A stretch of 64,000 nt of DNA. It comes from Ornithinibacillus scapharcae TW25 (GTDB lineage Bacteria > Bacillota > Bacilli > Bacillales > Amphibacillaceae). The position numbers and the translations under genes were made by a program. Every line of letters begins with the position of its first letter. Within the stretch, counting starts at the first letter, position 1. The notes under the pieces were generated by a model. The model worked only from the letters and a program-made list of their open reading frames with translations, made no database searches and was not told the DNA's origin. The DNA lies in contig NZ_AEWH01000004.1 of assembly GCF_000190475.1 (NCBI RefSeq), positions 62,001 through 126,000 on the forward strand, read 5' to 3'. This document shows, one piece after another, positions 56,979 through 64,000 of the stretch.

Positions 56979-57827
56979 TTAAATCGTTGGCTTTTCTAGC
57001 GTAATCTTTCCAAGTCTTCCTGTTCTCAAATCACGTAAAACGATATCCGAAACTTTATCAAAATTAACATTCCCACCACTTTCAAGTGCACCTCTAAACT
57101 TACCTATCTGTTCAAAAATGATGAGCATTTCCTCTTCGTTTTGGTCAATTTGATACCGATCTTCTAATAGTGTAGGATAATTTTCTTGTAAGTATCGAAT
57201 AACGAATACAACTATGTCCTGTAACGATAGTAGTTGATCTTTTATTGTTCCAATTGCAGCTAAGCGGTAGCCAACTGTTTGGTCCTCGAATTTCGGCCAA
57301 AGAATTCCAGGCGTATCGAGCAATTCAAATTCTTTTTTAACTTTGATCCAAAGTTGCTGTTTTGTAACTCCAGGACGGTCACCTACCTTGGCAATCTTCT
57401 TATTTGCTAAACGATTGATTAAAGTAGATTTACCAACATTCGGTATACCGACAATCATTGCCCTAGAAGCTCGTGGCTGTATTCCCTTTTGAATCAACTT
57501 ATCCAGCTTTTTCTGACCTAACTCCTTTGCAAGCTGAATAACTTTATTGACGTCTGATTTATCATTCACATTAACAGCAAGTGCTGGAATGTCCCTTTCT
57601 TGGAAATATTTAATCCATTCATTTGTTACCTGAACATCTGCTAAATCACGTTTCATTAATAAAATCATCTTTGATTTATTTTGTAGCACTTGCTGAAGCA
57701 TTGGATTTTGTGAGGATAGTGGTGCTCTTGCATCAACCAATTCCATAACAAAATCAACCAGTTTAAGCTTTTCTTCAATTTCTCTTCTTGCTTTTGCCAT
57801 ATGGCCAGGAAACCATTGAATTGTCAT
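56979..57827 (-). CDS. rbgA: Ribosome biogenesis GTPase YlqF (RbgA)
   Basis: 282 residues, same as B. subtilis. Circularly permuted GTPase: G4 ILLMKRDLADVQ comes first, then G1 VGIPNVGKSTLINRLANKK, G3 LLDTPGILWPKFED. N-terminal MTIQWFPGHMAKARREIEE and a C-terminal helical ANTAR-like domain that binds 23S rRNA. It is needed for late 50S assembly (L16, L27, L36). It begins 7 bases after lepB ends. Confidence 0.96.
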   Translation of the reverse strand: MTIQWFPGHMAKARREIEEKLKLVDFVMELVDARAPLSSQNPMLQQVLQNKSKMILLMKRDLADVQVTNEWIKYFQERDIPALAVNVNDKSDVNKVIQLAKELGQKKLDKLIQKGIQPRASRAMIVGIPNVGKSTLINRLANKKIAKVGDRPGVTKQQLWIKVKKEFELLDTPGILWPKFEDQTVGYRLAAIGTIKDQLLSLQDIVVFVIRYLQENYPTLLEDRYQIDQNEEEMLIIFEQIGKFRGALESGGNVNFDKVSDIVLRDLRTGRLGKITLEKPTI

Positions 57828-57834
57828 GCTTGTC

Positions 57835-58380
57835 CTACTCTCCTATGAATTGTAGCCTCTCAAATGGCCAATAGATAACACTTGCTTTCCCAACAATTTG
57901 TTCGATAGAGATTGGACCAAGCAATCTACTGTCTGTGGAATTAGTACGGTTATCACCTAACACAAATACATGTCCTTCCGGTACGGTAGAGTAGTTGCCA
58001 GTAATCTCTTCTAATGTGAAATCATTCGTTTCTATACTGATATCATTTTCAGTAAAAAACTTTTCCTCTATAGGTTTACCATTTATGTATAAGATATTAT
58101 CCTTATATGCAACGTGTTCCCCTGGTAAAGCGATGACACGTTTAATAAAATCCTTTTGATCATTAGCGTGAAATACAACAATATCGAAACGATCTGGTTC
58201 ATTAAATCTATATGTAAATTTGTTTACGATCATTTGATCGCGATCATGGAGTGTCGGTGCCATGGAAGGACCGTCAACGATTATTGGTGTAAATAAGAAG
58301 GTTCTTACCAGAAAGGCTAATCCTAGCGCGATAAGTAGAGCTTTAAACCAATCAAACCACTCATTTTTTCCTTTTGCCAT
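57835..58380 (-). CDS. lepB: Type I signal peptidase
   Basis: 181 residues. One N-terminal membrane anchor (about 12-30), catalytic Ser in VDGPSMAPTLHDRD, catalytic Lys in DFIKRVIALPGEHV and the conserved GDNRTNSTDSRLLGPI. It releases secreted proteins from their signal peptides. It lies between rplS and ylqF, where B. subtilis has no signal peptidase but several other Bacillaceae do. It follows a strong terminator and probably has its own promoter. Confidence 0.95.
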   Translation of the reverse strand: MAKGKNEWFDWFKALLIALGLAFLVRTFLFTPIIVDGPSMAPTLHDRDQMIVNKFTYRFNEPDRFDIVVFHANDQKDFIKRVIALPGEHVAYKDNILYINGKPIEEKFFTENDISIETNDFTLEEITGNYSTVPEGHVFVLGDNRTNSTDSRLLGPISIEQIVGKASVIYWPFERLQFIGE

Positions 58381-58408
58381 ATCCCAACCTCCGAAACCTA
58401 TTTCATAT

Positions 58409-58437
58409 AGTTTATTTTATTCCTTATTTTGATTCAA
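58409..58437 (-). promoter_or_regulatory. Possible promoter of lepB
   Basis: TTGAAT (58432-58437), 17-base spacer, TAAACT (58409-58414) on the minus strand, about 30 bases before the lepB start and downstream of the rplS terminator. Both boxes match 4 of 6. Confidence 0.35.
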
Positions 58438-58509
58438 ATATGTATAGAAAACACCTTTTACTACCATCCTTATGATATAAAAATAGGTATACTTCCCTAT
58501 TTGCTATGT

Positions 58510-58541
58510 AAAAAGGAGCTTGAACAAAAAACCAAGCTCCT
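58510..58541 (-). terminator. Rho-independent terminator of rplS
   Basis: Stem AGGAGCTTG/CAAGCTCCT with a 10-base T-rich loop, followed by TTTTTAC on the minus strand, 29 bases after the rplS stop. Confidence 0.85.
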
Positions 58542-58569
58542 CTCTAACTGCATTCTTCGATTTCTAGTC

Positions 58570-58914
58570 TTATCGACGTTCTTTAATACGTGCTGCTTTT
58601 CCGCGTAGGTTACGAAGATAGTAAAGTTTCGCACGACGAACAACACCGCGACGAACTAACTCGATTTTATCAAGACGAGGTGAATGTACTGGGAAAGTAC
58701 GTTCTACACCTACACCATAAGAAATTTTTCTTACTGTAAATGTCTCGCTGATTCCACCGTTTTGACGTTTAATAACGACACCTTCGAATACCTGAATACG
58801 TTCACGAGTTCCTTCGACAACTTTAACGTGAACTTTAACAGTATCTCCTGGGCGGAAATCAGGATGATCAGTACGAAGTTGATCTTTTGTGATTTCTTCG
58901 ATTAATTTTTGCAT
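58570..58914 (-). CDS. rplS: 50S ribosomal protein L19
   Basis: 114 residues. [60 protein letters not shown] and [20 protein letters not shown] are all family signatures. It sits at the 30S-50S interface. It has its own extended -10 promoter, a leader matching the L19 leader position and a terminator, so it can be set apart from trmD-rimM upstream. Confidence 0.98.
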   Translation of the reverse strand: MQKLIEEITKDQLRTDHPDFRPGDTVKVHVKVVEGTRERIQVFEGVVIKRQNGGISETFTVRKISYGVGVERTFPVHSPRLDKIELVRRGVVRRAKLYYLRNLRGKAARIKERR

Positions 58915-58917
58915 CCT

Positions 58918-59003
58918 GCTTCACTCCTTCCAAACCAATGCTCTTACTACATCAAAGGTAACAGCGGAACATCGTTTATATGCACTTAACGTACTTAAGC
59001 ACA
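58918..59003 (-). promoter_or_regulatory. rplS leader, probable L19 autoregulatory element
   Basis: The 85-base transcribed leader has a first hairpin (CTTAA-GTACG-TTAAG at its core) and then the segment TTCCGCTGTTACC and GATGTAGTAAGAGC before the GGAAGGAG ribosome binding site. Firmicutes rplS genes often carry an L19 leader here; I assign it by place and general shape, not by covariance. Confidence 0.5.
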
Positions 59004-59009
59004 ATTAAT

Positions 59010-59038
59010 AATATACCATAATTAGAAATAGACTTCAA
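59010..59038 (-). promoter_or_regulatory. rplS promoter, extended -10
   Basis: TTGAAG (59033-59038), 17-base spacer, TATATT (59010-59015) with TG one base before the -10 on the minus strand. Start of transcription expected near 59003. Confidence 0.65.
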
Positions 59039-59058
59039 CTAATTTTTTTCTATCATAA

Positions 59059-59802
59059 CTAGTCTAAGTCGGTCTCTTCCTTTATCTTTTGTAGGATTAA
59101 CTTATCCTCCTCCGTTAAAGGATAGTTTTCTAGTAAATCTTTTCTACGTTGATAGGTTCTCCTAAGTGATTGTTCCCTACGCCACATTTCAATCTTAGCA
59201 TGGTCACCAGACATTAATACTTCTGGTACTTTCATTCCTCTAAAATCAGCGGGTCTCGTATAATGGGGGTGCTCCAAAAGCCCAGTGGAAAAAGAATCCT
59301 GTGGTGCAGATTCTTCATTTCCTAGAACATCCGGTAGTAGTCTTACAACACTATCCACAACAACCATAGCTCCAAGTTCACCACCAGTTAATACATAATC
59401 ACCAATGGAGATTTCATCCGTAATCAAATGCTCTCTTATACGTTCATCATAGCCTTCATAATGGCCACAAATGATGATCAAATGTTCTTCTTGTGCTAAT
59501 TCTTCTGCTTTTTTTTGCGTATAACGTTCTCCTTGTGGACACATTAGGATAACTCGTGGTTTATTGGTTCCTTTTTGAGTTAGCGTTTCTACTGCATCAA
59601 ATAATGGTTGTGGAGAAAGGACCATGCCTGCCCCACCTCCATAAGGATAATCGTCTACTTTATTATGTTTATTTTCCGTATAATCACGGAAATTCACTAA
59701 ATTATATTGAAATTTATTCTTCTCTTGTGCTTTTTTCAAGATGGAAGTGTTTAATACACTCTCTATCATTTCTGGAAACAATGTTAAAACATCAATTTGC
59801 AT
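59059..59802 (-). CDS. trmD: tRNA (guanine37-N1)-methyltransferase TrmD
   Basis: 247 residues. SPOUT-fold enzyme with the trefoil-knot motif [32 protein letters not shown] near residue 55, [13 protein letters not shown] and [19 protein letters not shown]. It makes m1G37 and prevents frameshifting in translation. The start overlaps the rimM stop as TAATG. Confidence 0.97.
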   Translation of the reverse strand: MQIDVLTLFPEMIESVLNTSILKKAQEKNKFQYNLVNFRDYTENKHNKVDDYPYGGGAGMVLSPQPLFDAVETLTQKGTNKPRVILMCPQGERYTQKKAEELAQEEHLIIICGHYEGYDERIREHLITDEISIGDYVLTGGELGAMVVVDSVVRLLPDVLGNEESAPQDSFSTGLLEHPHYTRPADFRGMKVPEVLMSGDHAKIEMWRREQSLRRTYQRRKDLLENYPLTEEDKLILQKIKEETDLD

Positions 59803-60320
59803 TAGTCTAGCAGCCCTTCCATTGGATCAATGACTATTCTTTTTTCTGAAACATTTATATCCGTAACAACTTCCTCAATATAGGGAATTAATATATCCTT
59901 ACCTTTCGGTTGTTTTACGACCCATACATCATTAGCACCAGGAGAAAGTATTTCCTTTACGATTCCAATCTTTTTCCCATCGTTCGTAAATACCTCACAA
60001 CCAATAATTTCGTGGTAATAAAATTCGTTTTCTTCTAGAGCTTGTAGTTGAGATTCTGGAATCTTTAAATAAGAGCCTTTAAAATGTTCGACATCATTAA
60101 TATTATCTAATCCTTTAAAGTGAACTAAATCAAAGCCCTTATGGATTCTATGACCATCAATCTCTAATTCACGAACTATCTTATCATCTGTTATTAAGTA
60201 TAGTGTGTTACCCAATTCAAACCGTTCTTCAAAATCACTAACGCGTAATACTTTCAAGTCTCCCCGAATACCATGTGTATTAATAATTTTTCCTACTGTA
60301 AACATTCTTTCATTGTTCAT
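59802..60320 (-). CDS. rimM: Ribosome maturation factor RimM
   Basis: 172 residues. N-terminal RimM domain ([18 protein letters not shown]) and PRC-barrel domain ([47 protein letters not shown]). It binds S19 and helps 30S head maturation. The ATG at 60320 follows AGGTGA; a GTG at 60329 is less likely. Coupled to trmD by overlap. Confidence 0.95.
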   Translation of the reverse strand: MNNERMFTVGKIINTHGIRGDLKVLRVSDFEERFELGNTLYLITDDKIVRELEIDGHRIHKGFDLVHFKGLDNINDVEHFKGSYLKIPESQLQALEENEFYYHEIIGCEVFTNDGKKIGIVKEILSPGANDVWVVKQPKGKDILIPYIEEVVTDINVSEKRIVIDPMEGLLD

Positions 60321-60332
60321 TCTTATCACCTG

Positions 60333-60722
60333 CTAATTGTCAATTCTAACAACCACACCGTCTTTTAGGACGATAGCCGTTTGCTCCATAAGTTCATTCC
60401 AATGCGTCCCAATTTCAACCTCAACAAGAGCCTCAACTTCACTCTCAACAATTTCACTGCCAATTTCTAGCATTTCCAATTGCTCTGTTTTAAACGCAAG
60501 TAGCTTTAACTTTTCTTTACGATTTTTAATTTCTTGTTGAAACCGATCATGAAGGTCTTGTTTTGATATTCCTTTTTTATTTTGTAATTTTCGCTGTTCA
60601 AATAAAAGTTGTTGACACTCTTGTTCAAGCCGCATTTGATGTTTATTGAATTTCTTTTTTAGAACTTCCTTGCTATTTTCTGTAATAATTTGTTTAATCA
60701 CTACTTTTTTAATAATATTCAC
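60333..60722 (-). CDS. ylqD: YlqD family protein
   Basis: 129 residues. Coiled-coil centre (about 25-95, Lys/Glu/Gln-rich), a short beta region (EVEIGTHWNELMEQTAIVLK) and C-terminal DGVVVRIDN. B. subtilis ylqD (128 residues) lies in the same place between the KH protein and rimM. Function is unknown. The GTG at 60722 (MNIIKKVVIKQ) has GAGG 8 bases upstream; an ATG at 60749 is less likely. Confidence 0.85.
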   Translation of the reverse strand: MNIIKKVVIKQIITENSKEVLKKKFNKHQMRLEQECQQLLFEQRKLQNKKGISKQDLHDRFQQEIKNRKEKLKLLAFKTEQLEMLEIGSEIVESEVEALVEVEIGTHWNELMEQTAIVLKDGVVVRIDN

Positions 60723-60822
60723 GATTGATTCCTCGCTCTCAACTCTCATTTTAGTTGGCAGCCATTAAATCTTTCTTGTCTTGATATAATATCTATTTAT
60801 CAACTTATATATTTGAATGTGC

Positions 60823-60849
60823 AAAAGGGAAAGGTTTCCCTTTCCCTTT
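60823..60849 (-). terminator. Terminator after khpA
   Basis: AAAGGGAAAG/CTTTCCCTTT with a 6-base loop, overlapping the khpA stop codon, followed by TTTTG on the minus strand. It ends the ffh-rpsP-khpA transcript, at least in part. Confidence 0.65.
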
Positions 60850-61075
60850 ACATGATATCCAAATAGATTCGTTTATTTGCATCTGATTTTGCAGCATAAA
60901 CAACAGTGCGAATCGCTTTTGCAATACGACCATTTTTACCAATTACCTTCCCAACATCGTTTGGATTAACGGTTAGATGATAGACGATTTTAGAATCTTC
61001 TTCTCTTTCCGTTACAACAATATCTTCTGGATAATCTACTAATGGTGTTACAACCGATTCAATCAGGGCTTTCAT
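60848..61075 (-). CDS. khpA: KH-domain RNA-binding protein KhpA (YlqC)
   Basis: 75 residues, one KH domain with the GxxG loop in NDVGKVIGKNGRIAKAIRTV. Start MKALIESVVTPLVDYPEDIV is the family opening. KhpA partners with KhpB (Jag) in RNA binding and cell elongation in other Firmicutes. It follows rpsP by 14 bases and ends in a terminator. Confidence 0.95.
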   Translation of the reverse strand: MKALIESVVTPLVDYPEDIVVTEREEDSKIVYHLTVNPNDVGKVIGKNGRIAKAIRTVVYAAKSDANKRIYLDIM

Positions 61076-61089
61076 GATATCACACTACT

Positions 61090-61362
61090 TTACTTATTAG
61101 TTTTTTGTTCGTGGAATTTCTTCATGATGCCTTCTTTTGAGAATAAGTTACGTACTGTATCACTTGGCTTAGCGCCTTTTGTCATCCAATCAAGTGCTTT
61201 TGCTTCATCTATTTTAACTTCAACTGGATCAACTACAGGGTTATATGTTCCAATTTGTTCAATAGAACGTCCGTCACGAGGAGAACGTGAATCAGCTACA
61301 ACAATACGATAGAAAGGTTTTCTTTTAGAACCCATACGTTTTAAACGAATTTTTACTGCCAT
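61090..61362 (-). CDS. rpsP: 30S ribosomal protein S16
   Basis: 90 residues, exact family length. [40 protein letters not shown] and [20 protein letters not shown] are signatures. The ATG at 61362 follows GGAGGTG; readings from 61440 are not supported. It lies between ffh and khpA. Confidence 0.98.
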   Translation of the reverse strand: MAVKIRLKRMGSKRKPFYRIVVADSRSPRDGRSIEQIGTYNPVVDPVEVKIDEAKALDWMTKGAKPSDTVRNLFSKEGIMKKFHEQKTNK

Positions 61363-61483
61363 TACTTGCACCTCCATTAATATGTTCTCACAAGAATTGA
61401 TTTTAACAGAAACTTGAAAGTCTGTAAAGTGTTTTTGCATTACATCTATTTTTTTATTCTAATTCACTTGATTGCGAGTTGGT

Positions 61484-62833
61484 TTAAAAAGGATTAAAAG
61501 GCAATTTTAACCCTTTTCCCTTTTTCCCTTTTTGCATATTGGTCATTTGTTTCATCATTTTTTTCATTTCATCAAACTGTTTTAATAATCGGTTTACCTG
61601 TGATACCGATGTTCCTGAACCTTTGGCAATTCTTTTTTTACGACTCGCATTCATAATAGTCGGATCTTGACGCTCTTTCTTTGTCATCGACTGTATGATT
61701 GCTTCAACATGCGATAATTGCTTTTCATCAAATTGCACGTTCTTTAGGCCCTTCATTTTATTAGCTCCAGGAATCATAGCTAATAAATCATCAAGCGGTC
61801 CCATTTTCTTTACCTGACTCATTTGTTCTAAAAAGTCGTCAAAGGTAAAAGTAGCATTTCGCATCTTTTCTTCTAATGCTTTTGCCTGCTTTTCATCAAC
61901 AGAGGATTGGGCTTTTTCAATTAGTGTTAACACATCTCCCATACCGAGAATTCGAGAAGCCATTCGTTCTGGATGGAACGGCTCTAATTGATCCAATTTT
62001 TCTCCCATACCTGCAAACTTTATAGATTTACCTGTTACGGCCTTAATCGATAAAGCAGCCCCTCCACGAGTATCTCCGTCAAGCTTCGTAACAATAACAC
62101 CAGATATGTCTAGTTGTTCATTAAAGCTCTCTGCAACATTCACAGCATCCTGACCTGTCATTGCATCTACAACTAAGAAGATTTCATCTGGATTCACTGT
62201 ATCTTTAATTTGTTCTAGCTCCTGCATTAAATCCGTATCGACATGTAATCGACCTGCAGTATCAATTAATACATAGTCGTGATGTTCTTCTTTTGCTTTT
62301 GCAATGGCATTTTTCGCAATATCAACAGGGTTTGCTTCTGTCCCCATAGAAAAAACAGGCATATCTAATTGCGAACCTAATGTTTCTAACTGTTTGATAG
62401 CAGCAGGACGATATACATCACACGCGACTAATAAAGGAGAGCGATTATACTTTTTACGTAGTAAGTTTGCTAACTTCCCTGTCGTTGTTGTTTTACCTGC
62501 CCCCTGTAAACCTACCATCATGATGACAGTAGGTGGACGGTCACTAACTGCGATTTTGCTTTGTTCGCCACCCATCAGTTCTGTTAATTCTTCTTTTACA
62601 ACTTTAATAACCTGTTGGCCAGGTGTGAGGCTCTCTAAAACTTCCTGCCCGACTGCACGTTCTTTAATACGTGCAATTAAATCCTTGACGACCTTAAAGT
62701 TTACATCTGCCTCTAGTAGTGCTAAGCGTATCTCACGGGTCATTTCTTTAACATCTTGTTCCGAAACTTTCCCTTTACCAGTAATTTTTTTAATGGTACT
62801 TTGCAGACGGTCAGCTAATCCTTCAAATGCCAT
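61484..62833 (-). CDS. ffh: Signal recognition particle protein Ffh
   Basis: 449 residues. N domain, G domain with G1 VGLQGAGKTTTTGKLANLL, DVYRPAAIKQLETLG, G3 IDTAGRLHVDTDLM, G4 VTKLDGDTRGGAALS, and the Met-rich M domain (MSQVKKMGPLDDLLAMIPGA; FDEMKKMMKQMTNMQ). It binds signal sequences and 4.5S/6S-like SRP RNA and meets FtsY at the membrane. It follows ylxM by 13 bases. Confidence 0.98.
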   Translation of the reverse strand: MAFEGLADRLQSTIKKITGKGKVSEQDVKEMTREIRLALLEADVNFKVVKDLIARIKERAVGQEVLESLTPGQQVIKVVKEELTELMGGEQSKIAVSDRPPTVIMMVGLQGAGKTTTTGKLANLLRKKYNRSPLLVACDVYRPAAIKQLETLGSQLDMPVFSMGTEANPVDIAKNAIAKAKEEHHDYVLIDTAGRLHVDTDLMQELEQIKDTVNPDEIFLVVDAMTGQDAVNVAESFNEQLDISGVIVTKLDGDTRGGAALSIKAVTGKSIKFAGMGEKLDQLEPFHPERMASRILGMGDVLTLIEKAQSSVDEKQAKALEEKMRNATFTFDDFLEQMSQVKKMGPLDDLLAMIPGANKMKGLKNVQFDEKQLSHVEAIIQSMTKKERQDPTIMNASRKKRIAKGSGTSVSQVNRLLKQFDEMKKMMKQMTNMQKGKKGKGLKLPFNPF

Positions 62834-62846
62834 AGAAGGTGTCCCC

Positions 62847-63173
62847 CTAATCTAATTCTTTTAGTTGAGCAATATAATTGATAAGCTCTTGATCTCCACG
62901 ATCTGAAATATAGTTTTCTAATTGTTTTATAAGCTTCATCCGCTTCTCAAACTTATCTAGAAGAAGTAATTTCTTCTCATAGGATTCAAGCATTGCTTCT
63001 GTTCGTTTAATATTATCATAAACTGCTTGACGTGAAACCTTTGCCTCTTCTGATATTTCCCCCAACGAATAATCCTCAAGATAGTACATTTCCATATAGT
63101 TACGTTGTTTGGGTGTCAACAATGCCTGGTAAAAATCTAATAAATAATTTATTCTTGTCGTCTTTTCTAGCAT
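62847..63173 (-). CDS. ylxM: YlxM, helix-turn-helix SRP-associated protein
   Basis: 108 residues. Opens [20 protein letters not shown] and has a sigma-70 region 4-like helix-turn-helix, [20 protein letters not shown] then [14 protein letters not shown]. In streptococci YlxM modulates the SRP GTPases. The ATG at 63173 follows AAGGGGTGGGG. It lies between ftsY and ffh as usual. Confidence 0.95.
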   Translation of the reverse strand: MLEKTTRINYLLDFYQALLTPKQRNYMEMYYLEDYSLGEISEEAKVSRQAVYDNIKRTEAMLESYEKKLLLLDKFEKRMKLIKQLENYISDRGDQELINYIAQLKELD

Positions 63174-63253
63174 TTCCCCACCCCTTGTTAAGTGAAAATC
63201 CTTTACAATTATATTACTCGAACAGTGGGGTCTTTTGCAAGTAGAAGACAAAC

Positions 63254-64000
63254 CTATTCTTCTACTGTCTCTTCGATCATATCTGCAAATAACCCATAAA
63301 CAAATGCATTAGCATCAAATTTTTGCATATCTTCTGCCTTCTCACCTAAGCCAACGAATTTAACCGGAATATTTAACTCATGTCTAATAGCTAGGACGAT
63401 ACCACCTTTAGCCGTACCATCTAATTTAGTTAATACGATGCCCGTAACATCCGTTGTTTCCGAGAAGGTTTTCGCCTGACTTAACGCATTTTGACCCGTA
63501 GTTGCATCCAGGACCAATAGTACTTCATGCGGTGCACCCGGAATTTCACGTTCAATAACACGTTTTACCTTTGATAACTCATTCATTAGATTCACTTTAT
63601 TTTGTAATCTTCCTGCCGTATCACAAAGTAGCACATCTACATTTCTAGATTTTGCGGACTTTATGGCATCGAAGATTACTGCTGCTGGGTCACTGCCCTC
63701 GTTTTGTTTAATGACTTCCACACCTGCACGTTCACCCCAAACCTCCAATTGATCAATAGCACCAGCACGGAAAGTATCTCCTGCTGCCAGCATAACTGAT
63801 TTCCCTTCAGATTTTAGACGATGTGCTAATTTACCAATGGATGTTGTTTTACCAACCCCGTTTACTCCAACTACAAGAATAACAGTTAATCCAGTTTCTT
63901 GTATATTTAAGGTTTCTATTTCTTCGTTTTCATCACCATAATAAATCTCAACTAATTTTTCCGAAATAACTTCTTTCATCTCACTAGTATCTTTGATTTT
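63254..64000 (-). CDS. ftsY: SRP receptor FtsY, 5' end cut by the window
   Basis: 249 codons of the C-terminal NG domain are present; the frame runs on past base 64000, so the start is not in view and the Met at 63979 is internal. G1 [36 protein letters not shown]3 [20 protein letters not shown]4 [13 protein letters not shown] and the C-terminal [20 protein letters not shown] are intact. It docks ribosome-SRP complexes at the membrane. It heads the ftsY-ylxM-ffh group. Confidence 0.97.
   Translation of the reverse strand, partial: KIKDTSEMKEVISEKLVEIYYGDENEEIETLNIQETGLTVILVVGVNGVGKTTSIGKLAHRLKSEGKSVMLAAGDTFRAGAIDQLEVWGERAGVEVIKQNEGSDPAAVIFDAIKSAKSRNVDVLLCDTAGRLQNKVNLMNELSKVKRVIEREIPGAPHEVLLVLDATTGQNALSQAKTFSETTDVTGIVLTKLDGTAKGGIVLAIRHELNIPVKFVGLGEKAEDMQKFDANAFVYGLFADMIEETVEE

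Overview
This window is the conserved core of a low-GC, Gram-positive Bacillaceae chromosome. Every recognised gene lies on the minus strand, so biological order runs from high to low coordinates: ftsY-ylxM-ffh-rpsP-khpA-ylqD-rimM-trmD-rplS-lepB-ylqF-rnhB-ylqG-ylqH-sucCD-dprA-topA-xerC-hslVU-codY, then the complete fla/che operon (flgB to swrB), then rpsB-tsf-pyrH-frr-uppS-cdsA-rasP-polC-rimP-nusA-rnpM-ylxQ. The order is that of Bacillus subtilis with specific losses and insertions. AT-rich spacers, GGAGG-type ribosome binding sites, many TTG/GTG starts, PolC, CodY, SigD, SwrB and SwrD all point to Bacillaceae. A halotolerant genus near Oceanobacillus, Virgibacillus or Gracilibacillus is my guess, not something shown by the sequence.

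Region by region. 54-64 kb holds protein targeting (SRP GTPases, signal peptidase), ribosome maturation, RNase HII and two flagellum-related orphans (ylqG, ylqH). 47-54 kb holds succinyl-CoA synthetase, DprA, topoisomerase I, XerC, the HslVU protease and the nutritional repressor CodY. 14.4-43.9 kb is one long flagellar/chemotaxis operon: basal body and export genes, hook genes, switch, export gate, FlhF/FlhG, chemotaxis proteins, SigD, a DUF342 protein, a short unknown protein and a SwrB-like protein. 0-14.4 kb holds translation factors, lipid/cell-wall precursor enzymes, the Site-2 protease RasP and PolC. A stand-alone RsbR-like STAS gene with its own promoter and terminators sits between polC and rimP.

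Points of special interest: apparent one-base frameshifts in A-tracts at the 5' ends of flhF and rnhB; a mirror-symmetric array of six GGTAA(A/T)AA motifs between codY and the fla/che promoter; absence of dxr, proS and trmFO from places where B. subtilis has them; an RsbR-like protein whose second phospho-acceptor threonine is replaced by asparagine; a structured leader ahead of rpsB; and tandem promoters 100 bp apart ahead of topA. I saw no tRNA or rRNA genes, insertion sequences, prophage genes or CRISPR arrays. I found no wholly new multi-gene system; the novelty is in regulation and local rearrangement of a conserved core.
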